Shown one piece after another: positions 15,358 through 23,124 of a stretch of DNA of 28,660 bases. A model generated the notes under the pieces. The model saw nothing but the letters and a program-made list of their open reading frames with translations, ran no database searches and was not told the DNA's origin. The DNA is from a virus, in IMG/VR virus record IMGVR_UViG_3300042485_001050, positions 1 to 28,660 of that record. One strand, written 5' to 3'. How positions within the stretch are numbered: the first letter of the stretch is position 1; each line of letters begins with the position of its first letter. The position numbers and the translations under genes are program-made.

Positions 15358-15551
15358 AAACACGCGAAGAAATCATTACCGCAATGTGCTACACTTGGCG
15401 ACATGACTATGGACTTGACAAACAAGAACATGATGGTCCAGGTGGCTTGATCAGTGCTGGCTTGACTGATGCCGAACGCAAACTATTATGGCGCCAAATG
15501 GCACAAATCTTTGACAATGACATTGCACCCAACATGGAGTTACGGCCATGA
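15354..15551 (+). CDS. hypothetical protein, 65 aa
   Basis: Coupled to both neighbours by ATGA overlaps. The sequence reads MKTREEIITAMCYTWRHDYGLDK, a loop, then GLTDAERKLLWRQMAQIFDNDI: two helices with a charged linker and no transmembrane region. No function known to me. Confidence 0.7.
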   Translation: MKTREEIITAMCYTWRHDYGLDKQEHDGPGGLISAGLTDAERKLLWRQMAQIFDNDIAPNMELRP

Positions 15552-15760
15552 GCATGCACATACATCGTTTTGTGGATAGTGTCAAAGCACACGAAGCACG
15601 TGGCCAAAAGGACTTCATGATGAGCATGCGTGATGCCAAAGACCTACACGCCGACATTACTAAACTGTTGATTACATTGGAACAAATGCGAACACAGCAA
15701 ACACGTGGCGCAGAAGTTGTAGAAGTGCAGATCACTGGAGGTAGTTTTAAATCTGCATAG
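15548..15760 (+). CDS. hypothetical coiled protein, 70 aa
   Basis: Starts MSMHIHRFVDSVKAHEARGQKDFMMSMRDAKDLHADITKLL, a long amphipathic helix, then a short C-terminal strand (EVVEVQITGGSF). The ATG overlaps the upstream stop. I recall small proteins with this layout in T4-like marine phages; its role is unknown. Confidence 0.7.
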   Translation: MSMHIHRFVDSVKAHEARGQKDFMMSMRDAKDLHADITKLLITLEQMRTQQTRGAEVVEVQITGGSFKSA

Positions 15761-15790
15761 TTATTGGCATAAATAAACGCGGAGTTTAAT

Positions 15791-16087
15791 ATGTCAAGAC
15801 CAAAGCCAACAGTGCTGATTGAGCACACCAACAAACAAACCTACAAGACAGAACAAGTACTGGCCTCAGAAGGTGTGTGGGCTGTGTTCTTTGACTCCAA
15901 GCCCATTAATCTAAAGACCAGTAACTTGCTCACACAGTTTCCTGGGCCCAAGTACAAAAAGGTATCTTTCTCCAATCCAGGGCACGCCATTAATTTGGCT
16001 AGAAAACTCAACACACAATTTCGAACAGACAAGTTTTCAGTTGTGCTGTTGACTCAAGGGGATAAAATCTATCCCAATGCTCAATAA
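15791..16087 (+). CDS. conserved-looking hypothetical, 98 aa
   Basis: A 98-aa basic protein: MSRPKPTVLIEHTNKQTYKTEQVL, then AVFFDSKPINLKT, and KYKKVSFSNPGHAINLARKLNTQFRTDKFSVVLL. It is alpha/beta with no transmembrane segment. The KYKKVSFSNPGHA block is one I associate with T4-like cyanophage proteins of unknown function. A TAAATA motif (15770-15775) and a weak GCGGAG site lie upstream. It overlaps the next gene by 11 bases. Confidence 0.78.
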   Translation: MSRPKPTVLIEHTNKQTYKTEQVLASEGVWAVFFDSKPINLKTSNLLTQFPGPKYKKVSFSNPGHAINLARKLNTQFRTDKFSVVLLTQGDKIYPNAQ

Positions 16088-16436
16088 ACTTGCTCTCACC
16101 CAAGAACTGATAACTCGTTATCCTGACGCACCTTTGTTAGACGAGGCTATGCTCACCTGGTGGCAAAATATTCGCGAAGATGGCGGTTTGAGACTTACCT
16201 ACGAAGGTTTCTATGTGTTTGAAAACTTGTTGGAACTCAGCAGTTACACATTTGATTTGCCAGAAAAGTTGCTGACCCCAAAGAACTTGCTGGCCCTGGA
16301 TCGGCGTATGACTTGTCCTTACTACATGGTCAACAATCGCAAACTAAACAAACTTGTGATGTTTGGCAGTCGGGAAGCCATGATGGCAGTATTGCATGGA
16401 GACATGCAGAGATTTATTTCAAGTTTAAGTTACTAA
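16077..16436 (+). CDS. conserved-looking hypothetical, 119 aa
   Basis: Last gene of the first plus-strand block. It begins MLNKLALTQELITRYPDAPLLDEAMLTWW, with a central helical region and a C-terminal CPYYMVNNRKLNKLVMFGSREAMMAVLHGD motif. It appears soluble, with a mix of helix and strand. Its start lies inside the previous gene, and its last 23 bases overlap, tail to tail, the end of the minus-strand glycosyltransferase-like gene, so no terminator hairpin separates them. Function unknown; I recall the CPYY..K...FGS pattern from T4-like phages. Confidence 0.75.
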   Translation: MLNKLALTQELITRYPDAPLLDEAMLTWWQNIREDGGLRLTYEGFYVFENLLELSSYTFDLPEKLLTPKNLLALDRRMTCPYYMVNNRKLNKLVMFGSREAMMAVLHGDMQRFISSLSY

Positions 16437-17376
16437 TCAATTGCTCGCAGTCACGATGGAATCGCATTTCCATCATGGTAGGATAATCATCTAATAGAAA
16501 TATTCTTTGGGCACGTAATCTTTCTTGATAGGATGATAAATCAACACGACCTTGTATTAGATCTTGATTGAGTTCTACTGCTTTGATTGCTCTAATATCG
16601 TTGGGCAAATAATCGTAAGATACATCTACTACATCGTCAAACATATCAAACCCCAGTTCTTTGCAGTCTGCAACTATACCTGGATATCCTACCACAATGG
16701 GTATTTGCTCAGCCAACATGGCCATGATAGTTTTTTCTGTTATGATGCCCGGGGCTGAATCATATTGTGTTTCGGTTACAATATTCACTGCACAACTACC
16801 ATACACATTGATCAATCTAATGAAGTTGTCTTCATTCTCAGTTCCCCAATATGTAGAATACGCCCATTCAGGTAATGGTATTGCATCATGATAACTGAGC
16901 ACACCATTGGGCCAATTTTGCAAAATTTCTTTAACTTGATATCTATGTGAGCACATTCTACCATTCAAACACTGCCATGCATGAGTACGTGGGCTATCAA
17001 ACATGTGTTGCCATTCTGGCCAACGATCATGCAAATTTTTAAGAATATTGTATTCGTGAAGATTGAATTCAATTAAATTTATTGGTCCTTGGTAGTAACG
17101 ATACATGGCATGTGGCCAATGCATTACTACCACTTGATCAGCACGATCGCCATAATAGTCAGATACCATATCTAATTCAACTATTCGACCATCCCGAACT
17201 GTAATAAAATCCTGAAAGTGTAAAAATAATACAGTATTATCTTTGAACTCTAAGTCAGGCAATTTCAGTGGCCAGGCAGTGCTGGGATGATATGGTGGTT
17301 GAAATGCATTGTGCTCTACGTGAACATCAAACCCTGATTTTCTAAATGTATTTTGAAAAAATATTGCATAGTTCAT
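16414..17376 (-). CDS. glycosyltransferase-like protein, 320 aa
   Basis: A minus-strand GT-B/exostosin-like protein. Its C-terminal half has the block NIVTETQYDSAPGIITEKTIMAMLAEQIPIVVGYPG and FDMFDDVVDVSYDYLP, a pattern of glycosyltransferases in which a conserved Glu-Lys-Thr precedes the nucleotide-sugar-binding end. The second minus-strand GT (20083-21075) carries the same pattern (NITAETYSSDNVVALSEKIFRC, then GFDVLDDVVDHRYDRL), so they are related. The N-terminal half is acceptor-like and aromatic. I use ATG 17376; a TTG at 17412 would overlap the divergent gene's start. It probably decorates a surface or modified polymer. Confidence 0.7.
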   Translation of the reverse strand: MNYAIFFQNTFRKSGFDVHVEHNAFQPPYHPSTAWPLKLPDLEFKDNTVLFLHFQDFITVRDGRIVELDMVSDYYGDRADQVVVMHWPHAMYRYYQGPINLIEFNLHEYNILKNLHDRWPEWQHMFDSPRTHAWQCLNGRMCSHRYQVKEILQNWPNGVLSYHDAIPLPEWAYSTYWGTENEDNFIRLINVYGSCAVNIVTETQYDSAPGIITEKTIMAMLAEQIPIVVGYPGIVADCKELGFDMFDDVVDVSYDYLPNDIRAIKAVELNQDLIQGRVDLSSYQERLRAQRIFLLDDYPTMMEMRFHRDCEQLISNLNLK

Positions 17377-17398
17377 TGGGTATTTACTAAGTAGAAAT

Positions 17399-18094
17399 AT
17401 GTATTGGAACAATCCTTTGATAGAATTAACATGGCCCAGCAGTCGTGATCCTGTGATAGAAAGTTTTCACAACGGCACACATTGTTTGTTTTACAATCCC
17501 AAAATGGCGTTTGACACAGTACAAACCAACCAAAGATTACAGGATTTGTGTGACTGGGCTAATACTAGACTAAGTGCTGGCTTGCAAAATTTCATTGCTG
17601 ATGCTAGAAATCATTATGACATAGCAAACTTGATCAAACTCAACATGTGGATTGCAGACATAAGAACACAGGGCATTGTAAAACCTTGGATGATGCAGGA
17701 TCAAGGTGATGGCACATACCTTGCAGGCACCGGAGATTCACGTATGAGATGCTTGGAATGTATTCCTGAAATAACTCATGTTCCAGCATTTGTCAGCACT
17801 CGGCAGGACCGTGCTCAGTTGTATGCACATTTGGAACCGATAACCAGTTTTGATAGATTTGCTGAATTGTGTGGCGCTGAGCCGGGACAACAGTTTTTGT
17901 TTCGACTCACAGATGCCACTGCACCTTATGGCATATACTGGTATGAGTACAACACTGAACGCACTAGATCAGTAACACCCGGTGAATCCTGGTGTGTGAA
18001 TACATTTGCCAACTATGTACAACAACATGCTGATCTGGAGATCACAAAATCATGGTTCAATACTTTGATCGCCTGGGTAGACTATGCTGAATAA
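17399..18094 (+). CDS. ParB/sulfiredoxin-like fold protein
   Basis: A 231-aa plus-strand gene lying inside the minus-strand cassette, divergent from the GT-like gene by 22 bases and overlapping the oxygenase stop by 13 bases. Residues about 93-130 (GIVKPWMMQDQGDGTYLAGTGDSRMRCLECI, then THVPAFVST) match the ParB/Srx nucleotide-binding pattern of a Gly-Tyr strand, GxxR helix and VPxxV strand. The rest of the protein is aromatic-rich and unlike ParB, and there is no HTH. Candidates are a kinase-like or nuclease ParB-fold enzyme. Assigned by pattern only. Confidence 0.5.
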   Translation: MYWNNPLIELTWPSSRDPVIESFHNGTHCLFYNPKMAFDTVQTNQRLQDLCDWANTRLSAGLQNFIADARNHYDIANLIKLNMWIADIRTQGIVKPWMMQDQGDGTYLAGTGDSRMRCLECIPEITHVPAFVSTRQDRAQLYAHLEPITSFDRFAELCGAEPGQQFLFRLTDATAPYGIYWYEYNTERTRSVTPGESWCVNTFANYVQQHADLEITKSWFNTLIAWVDYAE

Positions 18095-18636
18095 GTCCAG
18101 TAATTGATCTGTAGGCACCGGCGTACACTGTCAAAATGTGTGGCTGGATAACCGTGTATGGTGTCCACAGTTGGCACAAAGAAAAAACATCGATTGTCTT
18201 TTGATTCAATTCGATGTCCATTGGCCAATTCTGTTCCAGGATACAGTTTTTCGTGATCAGTGTAGACCATGGCAGTAAGACGTTTCTCCAAATGATCATG
18301 ATGTGGGGAGAGATAAAAGTCGCCCCAGTCACTTAGCACTTCTACTCTGGGAAATAAATTTTTGTAATCCAGCCCAGTATGGTATTCAAAATAATCACGC
18401 ACCGCTCCTTGATGCAGAGATTTCCACAGTTCATGTAGATGTGGATACAACCCCTGATTGTTGTCAGTTATAAACAAACGTTCGGACCCAACTCGTTGGC
18501 CGGTTACTTGTTGTTGTACTTTAACAGGTACACTTTTTAATTCTTCAAGACACTGTTGACTTAAAAAATCATCCACTATCCAATGCGCCCAGGGCAGTTG
18601 ATACTTAACTGTTTCGATAAAAGGTGTTTTGTGCAA
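18082..18636 (-). CDS. 2OG-Fe(II) oxygenase
   Basis: The double-stranded beta-helix dioxygenase motif is clear: SPHHDHLEKRLTAMVY (HxD iron ligands), DTIHGYPATHFDSVRR (distal iron His plus 2-oxoglutarate-binding Arg), and ends LQINYWTY. The family hydroxylates or otherwise oxidises C-H bonds with 2-oxoglutarate. The upstream end is uncertain: there is no ATG. A TTG at 18636 with GGAAA just upstream gives 184 aa and a 32-base overlap with asnB; a TTG at 18675 would overlap by 71 bases. It probably oxidises a cassette intermediate. Confidence 0.8.
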   Translation of the reverse strand: MHKTPFIETVKYQLPWAHWIVDDFLSQQCLEELKSVPVKVQQQVTGQRVGSERLFITDNNQGLYPHLHELWKSLHQGAVRDYFEYHTGLDYKNLFPRVEVLSDWGDFYLSPHHDHLEKRLTAMVYTDHEKLYPGTELANGHRIESKDNRCFFFVPTVDTIHGYPATHFDSVRRCLQINYWTYSA

Positions 18637-20083
18637 TTTGTTTCCAATCTTGATGTCGGTCGCCTGTGGGCTCAATTGTTGTATTCAACCAAGGCAAAGC
18701 ATCATTGGCATGCCCAGCAAATCCTTGTTTGGGCAACAACAAATTGGGCCACTGCTTCAAGAATTGATTTTTTAACACTGGCTTGGTTGTTGTATTTACT
18801 TTAAATTCCCAGGGCAAACTCAGTGCAAACTGCATTATGCGTTTGTTCATAAATGGATTGCGTGTTTCTTTTCCCCAAGAACCACCAATTCGATCAATTC
18901 CCGGAGCATCGCACCCAACCACTTGATACCAGTAGTCCATGAGCAAGGTAGCCTGCCGGGCATCGCCGTTGTAGGCACTCAAACAACGTTGCCACAATTC
19001 AGGATCTCCGGCTTGGCTGTAAGGACTGTGACTGCGTTCTGAGGAATATTCAATCTGCTGGTACACACTGTATCCTCCAAACAATTCATCTGCAGCCAGG
19101 CCAGTAAACAACACTCGAGACTCAGTGTGCTTGGCCACCATCCATTTGCCCACAAAACTCCAACTCTGAGCAGGCATTTGAGTTCGGTCTAACAATGCAT
19201 GATATTGTTCAGCATATTGTTCAAAAGACACTGACAATAATTTTAAATTTGAGATTTGTTCAGGTTGTAAAAATTCGTTGACTCGATCTACCACTGGGTC
19301 TTTGCCAGTCATGTTGATAGTCACCAGTTCAGCCTGCGGCAATTGAGACAATATCAAATTTGAATCTACACCGCCAGAATAACTAATGGCCGAAGCACAC
19401 TCTGGTGTCATTTCTCGCATGACTCTGGTCCACAACGAATCAAATTCTTCTTGTACTTGTGCCTGTGTTCGAGGTTGTTCAGATTTGATCCAGGACCAAA
19501 TGTTGTCTAAGGACCGGTCTGGCACATGGTCAACGTACAAACGTCCAGGTTCCAACCGTTCAATGCCCTGCCAGGGTGTTTGAGTTTGCATGGTCCAACA
19601 TTTGTTGGTATACGGCACATCAGTGGTGACATTTTCTACATAAGTTAGTATAGGTGCAACTTCGGAACACACAATCACAATGTCATCGTCTTGATAGCGA
19701 TACAGATAGTGTTCTCCCTGTGGATCACTTGCATAAGTCACGCGACTACCGTTCCAATATATCCAGGCCCAGGGTCCTTCAAAGTATTGAAACCTGTTGC
19801 AATTGTCTCTGGCTGCTTGATACGCCAGTTCCGTATCACTGCTGTAACGCCCATGCCAGCGGTAGTTGTAAATTTCTCCGTTGTAGGCAAAGAAGTCTGT
19901 ACGTGATTGATTGTAAAAATCTGGGGTGCCTGTGATGTGTAAAACTGTCTGTGCTATAAAAACTCGGTCATTGTGCTGATAACGCACAAAGTCAGGACCA
20001 CGACTTTTGAGTACCTCCACGGCTGCGAGATGTTGCGGCAATGGTCTAGTCGTGCGACTTTCTACGTACAGTATTCCGCACAT
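18605..20083 (-). CDS. asnB: asparagine synthetase-like glutamine amidotransferase
   Basis: A 492-aa class II amidotransferase. MCGI places the Ntn nucleophile at Cys2; RGPD (28-31) and FAYNGEIYNY (65-74) form the glutaminase pocket. The C-terminal ATP-PPi domain has the pyrophosphate loop SYSGGVDSNL (234-243) and GLAADELFGGY. AsnB makes Asn from Asp, Gln and ATP, but phage and surface-polysaccharide members also transfer ammonia to sugar acids or other carboxylates. E. coli AsnB is 554 aa, so this is somewhat shorter. The ATG overlaps the upstream GT stop (TAATG). It may amidate a sugar acid of the glycan. Confidence 0.85.
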   Translation of the reverse strand: MCGILYVESRTTRPLPQHLAAVEVLKSRGPDFVRYQHNDRVFIAQTVLHITGTPDFYNQSRTDFFAYNGEIYNYRWHGRYSSDTELAYQAARDNCNRFQYFEGPWAWIYWNGSRVTYASDPQGEHYLYRYQDDDIVIVCSEVAPILTYVENVTTDVPYTNKCWTMQTQTPWQGIERLEPGRLYVDHVPDRSLDNIWSWIKSEQPRTQAQVQEEFDSLWTRVMREMTPECASAISYSGGVDSNLILSQLPQAELVTINMTGKDPVVDRVNEFLQPEQISNLKLLSVSFEQYAEQYHALLDRTQMPAQSWSFVGKWMVAKHTESRVLFTGLAADELFGGYSVYQQIEYSSERSHSPYSQAGDPELWQRCLSAYNGDARQATLLMDYWYQVVGCDAPGIDRIGGSWGKETRNPFMNKRIMQFALSLPWEFKVNTTTKPVLKNQFLKQWPNLLLPKQGFAGHANDALPWLNTTIEPTGDRHQDWKQIAQNTFYRNS

Positions 20084-21075
20084 TATGTGATCCTGCTAGT
20101 CAGCCACTCAGCAAAGTCTGTGGTCCATGCGGATTTCATCTTGGCCAATTGTTGTTGATTATGTACAGCCGCAGCCACACATCGTTGTGACAACATTGTC
20201 CAATTATGCTGTTTCAATGCATCAATTGTGGTATTGGCAGTGTTCACAAATACTGGTATTTTATGATGTGCTTCTATCAATCGATCATAACGGTGATCTA
20301 CTACATCGTCCAATACATCAAATCCCAAAGCACGTAATCTTGCTATGGTATAACGTCCTGAATATGCTATCCAAGGCACCGGAGTAACCAAGCATCTAAA
20401 TATCTTTTCACTCAGTGCTACCACATTATCACTGCTGTATGTTTCTGCTGTGATGTTTAACCAACTACTTGTGTAAGTTTGATCGTGATCAATGCTGTAA
20501 TTTTTTACAGGCATCATGTCTGCTAGACGGTGAAACACTGGCAGTTCTTCAGATGAAGCATGCGCCAGTAGTGCATGAAAATTGTGTTGTGGATCAGTGT
20601 TTCTACCTTGGGCACAATTAAAATTAACATATCCACGGTCAAATTTCAATTGCTGATATAAATTTAACAATATTCGCATGCGTTTGAAATCGATTCGATT
20701 CACTGCAAATGTATAATCACGATCGGGCTGCCATGTTTGAACAGCAGGCTGATACGAATATATTCCGTAAAAACTGTTAGGTAATTTTGCAACATTGTAC
20801 ACCGTGGGGGTGTTGATCCAATTGTCAGTTATGACCGTGGTATCAGTATCAAACAAATAAGGTGTGTCTTGTGACTTATCTTTAGCACAGTCCCATGCAT
20901 CATCCACTAGGCTCACAACCACGCGACGGTGCCCGCGCTGCCAATGGCTTCTTGTGTGACTGACCACCGTTGTGGTCTGGTATCCCAGTTCAGTCAGATG
21001 TGAGTATATCATACCAACTGCGGATTCTTCAAGTTCCAAGCAGTGGCTTGCCTGCCATATTTCGTTGCTGTGCAT
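20083..21075 (-). CDS. glycosyltransferase-like protein, 330 aa
   Basis: First gene of the minus-strand cassette. It shares the C-terminal glycosyltransferase pattern with the gene at 16414: TAETYSSDNVVALSEKIFRC, then TPVPWIAYSGRYTIARLRALGFDVLDDVVDHRYDRL. The N-terminal half (VVVSLVDDAWDC and YGIYSYQP) looks like an acceptor domain. I use ATG 21075, since a TTG at 21096 lies in the inverted-repeat region. No signal peptide or membrane span. It ends in TAATG overlap with asnB, consistent with one transcript. Confidence 0.7.
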   Translation of the reverse strand: MHSNEIWQASHCLELEESAVGMIYSHLTELGYQTTTVVSHTRSHWQRGHRRVVVSLVDDAWDCAKDKSQDTPYLFDTDTTVITDNWINTPTVYNVAKLPNSFYGIYSYQPAVQTWQPDRDYTFAVNRIDFKRMRILLNLYQQLKFDRGYVNFNCAQGRNTDPQHNFHALLAHASSEELPVFHRLADMMPVKNYSIDHDQTYTSSWLNITAETYSSDNVVALSEKIFRCLVTPVPWIAYSGRYTIARLRALGFDVLDDVVDHRYDRLIEAHHKIPVFVNTANTTIDALKQHNWTMLSQRCVAAAVHNQQQLAKMKSAWTTDFAEWLTSRIT

Positions 21076-21087
21076 TGTGTTACTTAT

Positions 21088-21140
21088 AGTACTCAAGTAT
21101 TACCGGGCACAAACCCCAAAAGTAATACTTTTCTAGTACT
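21088..21140. repeat. nested inverted repeat in a divergent intergenic region
   Basis: The arms AAGTATTAC (21095-21103) and GTAATACTT (21122-21130) are perfect 9-bp complements with an 18-base loop. They are flanked by two copies of the palindrome AGTACT (21088-21093 and 21135-21140). The element lies between the minus-strand cassette start and the promoter of the GIY-YIG gene, an operator-like position. A run of T follows the right arm, so an intrinsic terminator is an alternative. Confidence 0.6.
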
Positions 21141-21149
21141 ACATTTTGG

Positions 21150-21178
21150 TTGACCGAATATGCCCGAAATGCTATAAT
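21150..21178 (+). promoter_or_regulatory. sigma70-like promoter for the GIY-YIG gene
   Basis: TTGACC (21150-21155), 17 bases, TATAAT (21173-21178) with TGC just before the -10. The first ATG lies 7 bases after the -10 box, which points to a leaderless mRNA. Confidence 0.75.
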
Positions 21179-21184
21179 ACACAC

Positions 21185-21514
21185 ATGATGAGAAAGAAAC
21201 GCACTGATCGAACCCACATTGTGTACATGATCCAAATTGGATTGGAGTACTACATTGGTATTACCGCTAAAACTCAGCGCACAATCAACATGTCGCTTCG
21301 TAGCCGTGTGAACAAACACATCTACCGTAGCCGCACTGAAGACAAGAGCTGGAACCTGTACGAAGCAATTCGTGCCGCAGGTGAAGCCGCTGTAAACTAC
21401 GCAATCGTGGACACGGTGCGTGGCAAAGATGTTGCACACAAACTAGAGCGCGAGTTAATACGAATGTATGCACCTGCGCTGAACACTGATGTGCGAGTGA
21501 AGCAAAACGGTTGA
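21185..21514 (+). CDS. GIY-YIG-fold nuclease-like protein
   Basis: A 109-aa protein. [17 protein letters not shown] gives the GIY-YIG strand pair (VYM and YIG). [14 protein letters not shown] provides the next conserved Arg/His helix, and [10 protein letters not shown] supplies the catalytic Glu in an ELI context. The C-terminus has PALNTD, common after the ELI helix. Members cut DNA as homing enzymes, repair nucleases or phage Seg-type proteins. A stand-alone 109 aa is near the minimum domain. It starts at ATG 21185 or 21188, within 7-10 bases of the -10 box and with no ribosome site, so the message looks leaderless. In-frame codons from 21146 lie upstream of the promoter and were not used. 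Confidence 0.75.
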   Translation: MMRKKRTDRTHIVYMIQIGLEYYIGITAKTQRTINMSLRSRVNKHIYRSRTEDKSWNLYEAIRAAGEAAVNYAIVDTVRGKDVAHKLERELIRMYAPALNTDVRVKQNG

Positions 21515-21539
21515 CCAATAATCACCGTTTTGCTATAAT
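21511..21539 (+). promoter_or_regulatory. sigma70-like promoter for the small-gene operon
   Basis: TTGACC (21511-21516), 17 bases, TATAAT (21534-21539) with TGC upstream of the -10. The -35 box overlaps the stop of the GIY-YIG gene. It drives the gene at 21570 and probably the coupled genes to 24192. Confidence 0.75.
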
Positions 21540-21569
21540 ATAGACATACAAAGCAACAAGGAGTCAGCA

Positions 21570-21941
21570 ATGGAACAGTTGAAATCTTGGGAAGAGATGT
21601 CTGCACTTGAGCAAGCCCAATGCACTTATTGGGACATGTACAAGGATGCCTATGGCCATCGTCCCCGTGGTGTTGATACTTCTACTTGGACCCTTGAGGA
21701 CTTCGAACAGGAGTTTGCAAGCCTGGGCTCCGTGATTCAGCGTGAAGAGGCGGACCGCAAGACTGCTGAAGCCCAAGCCATTGTGAAGTTTGAAGATCGT
21801 GTGACCAGCCTCATGCACACTGGCGCTGACCGTGAGCGTGTGATTGCATGGCTCATGGACGCTGAACACGCCAATGGTGATGACGAGTATTTCGCTTTCA
21901 CGCAGGGCTTGCCCTACAGTTATTTCAGAAAGGCAGCATGA
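21570..21941 (+). CDS. hypothetical phage protein, 123 aa
   Basis: First gene of the small-gene operon, with AAGGAG at 21558-21563 and an ATG 6 bases on. MEQLKSWEEMSALEQAQCTYWDMYKDAYGHRPRGVDTSTWTLEDFEQEF gives an N-terminal helix, then a conserved-looking YGxRPRG loop. The C-terminal part (AEHANGDDEYFAFTQGLPYSYF) is acidic then aromatic. I recall YG.RPRG proteins in other tailed phages. Function unknown. Confidence 0.78.
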   Translation: MEQLKSWEEMSALEQAQCTYWDMYKDAYGHRPRGVDTSTWTLEDFEQEFASLGSVIQREEADRKTAEAQAIVKFEDRVTSLMHTGADRERVIAWLMDAEHANGDDEYFAFTQGLPYSYFRKAA

Positions 21942-22123
21942 TGGACTTTGCACTCAAAATTATCCCCAGCGTTGGCGAAGTGGGATTGGACACAGAAGCC
22001 AGCCCGGGCAACGGAGCATTCTATGTCAAGATGTACGATGGATCCTATGATGTGTGTGGCTTTGACACCGTTGAACAAGCCTATGCAGAACTGTTAGATG
22101 TTGCAACTGATAAGGTGGCATGA
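21938..22123 (+). CDS. hypothetical protein, 61 aa
   Basis: Starts MMDFALKIIPSVGEVGLDTEASPG, coupled through ATGA at both ends. Predicted small beta structure (FYVKMYDGSYDVCGF) and a C-terminal helix (TVEQAYAELLDVATDKV). No motif found. Confidence 0.68.
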   Translation: MMDFALKIIPSVGEVGLDTEASPGNGAFYVKMYDGSYDVCGFDTVEQAYAELLDVATDKVA

Positions 22124-22389
22124 TGAGCACAAAACCTTTCTACATCACCTATGAACTGGTTGTAGAGTTCTTGCAGATGCACCCTGTTGAGTGTGTGTTT
22201 GAACTGGATGCTCCTGCAAAGATTTTTACCAGATTGATGGAGGCTGGGTTCTACACCGCAACCGATGCGGTCACACGCTCTAAAGAGTTCAAAGAGTGCT
22301 GGACACTGAGTGAAATCTACTGCCCACATGAGGGCATTGATAGACTGGCCGAGTGTGGTATAAAAACATTAGATTGGGAGGCCGCGTAA
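22120..22389 (+). CDS. hypothetical protein, 89 aa
   Basis: Starts at ATGATG (22120 or 22123), overlapping the previous stop. The protein is alpha/beta and acidic: YITYELVVEFLQMHPVECVFELDAPAKIFTRLM, then a second half with CPHEGIDRLAECGI. No transmembrane region or recognised motif. It ends in TAATG coupling with the next gene. Confidence 0.7.
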   Translation: MMSTKPFYITYELVVEFLQMHPVECVFELDAPAKIFTRLMEAGFYTATDAVTRSKEFKECWTLSEIYCPHEGIDRLAECGIKTLDWEAA

Positions 22390-22568
22390 TGAAATTCACA
22401 ATAGGAATAACATCAGAAATTGTTGTCGAAGCGGAGGATGCAGACGCGGCGGAACTCCTGACTCTTGAATACATGATCAATATGTTTGATTCGGTGGAGA
22501 CCCCAGAGGGCAAGGATGGGTTTAAAGAGGGGTGGGTTCAGTTAACACAGGTAAAGGATGGAGCATGA
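22389..22568 (+). CDS. hypothetical protein, 59 aa
   Basis: The start is ATG 22389, which overlaps the previous TAA; an in-frame upstream start at 22353 lies inside that gene. MKFTIGITSEIVVEAEDADAAELL, then LEYMINMFDSVETPEGKDGFKEGW. A small acidic beta/alpha protein, similar in its first strand (MKFTI) to the protein at 22729 (MKFTV), which may be related. Function unknown. Confidence 0.65.
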   Translation: MKFTIGITSEIVVEAEDADAAELLTLEYMINMFDSVETPEGKDGFKEGWVQLTQVKDGA

Positions 22569-22726
22569 TGAAATACATGGTAAAGCGTCTTCCTAATTGG
22601 TTGATTGATAACATGGATTTTGATGTTAAAATCGGTGATATTGTCACACGGGTTGACCTCAATACATTCAGGTTAAGCAATGGTAAATTGATTCGCTTGG
22701 GTGTTTCATATTGCAAGGAAATTTAA
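22565..22726 (+). CDS. hypothetical protein, 53 aa
   Basis: ATGATG at 22565 or 22568, with GGAG (22560-22563) just upstream and an ATGA overlap with the previous gene. The protein begins MMKYMVKRLPNWLIDNMDFDVKIGDIVTRVDLN, a basic N-terminus and then beta-like segments with IGDIV. No function assigned. Confidence 0.6.
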   Translation: MMKYMVKRLPNWLIDNMDFDVKIGDIVTRVDLNTFRLSNGKLIRLGVSYCKEI

Positions 22727-22728
22727 CA

Positions 22729-22950
22729 ATGAATCAAATGATGAAATTCACAGTTGAATGGCATAACAAAATGCATCGTTGGGATGTGGTGCGTTGGGAC
22801 ATCACTGCGGAAGGTGCGCGAGTTGGTACCACTGTGGACCGGTGTGCCACCATTGAGGATGCGCAAGAAATTTGTGCATATCACATGGACATGATGAACC
22901 CCCACTTGTGGGCCGAAGTAGGTTGTGAATTTGATCGAGAGACAGCATAA
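22729..22950 (+). CDS. hypothetical protein, 73 aa
   Basis: The start at ATG 22729 has AAGGA (22715-22719) upstream; a TTG at 22711 is in frame but weaker. The protein reads MNQMMKFTVEWHNKMHRWDVVRWDITAEGARVGTTVDRCATIEDAQEICAYH: Trp/His-rich beta strands followed by a helix. No motif is recognised. It ends in TAATG overlap with the next small ORF. Confidence 0.65.
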   Translation: MNQMMKFTVEWHNKMHRWDVVRWDITAEGARVGTTVDRCATIEDAQEICAYHMDMMNPHLWAEVGCEFDRETA

Positions 22951-23123
22951 TGGCAGGCAAAGCAAAATCAGTTTATCTCACAGTCACTGAGAAGGGCAAG
23001 CACACCGCAGTGTTTCGCAAGGTGTTTTTCAATGCCACGGACTACAATGCCTACGTCAAAACCGACGAGTTCAAGGCCCAATGGCCCGCCGCAGAGTTTG
23101 ACATCATAAAGGAAACATACTAG
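22950..23123 (+). CDS. small hypothetical protein, 57 aa
   Basis: A 57-aa basic protein starting at an ATG overlapping the previous TAA. It begins MAGKAKSVYLTVTEKGKHTA and ends FDIIKETY. It appears as a single small alpha/beta fold (VYLTVTEKGKHTAVFRKVFFNATDYNAYVK). Fills an otherwise empty 170-base gap and ends one base before the next start codon. No function. Confidence 0.6.
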   Translation: MAGKAKSVYLTVTEKGKHTAVFRKVFFNATDYNAYVKTDEFKAQWPAAEFDIIKETY

Positions 23124-23124
23124 C

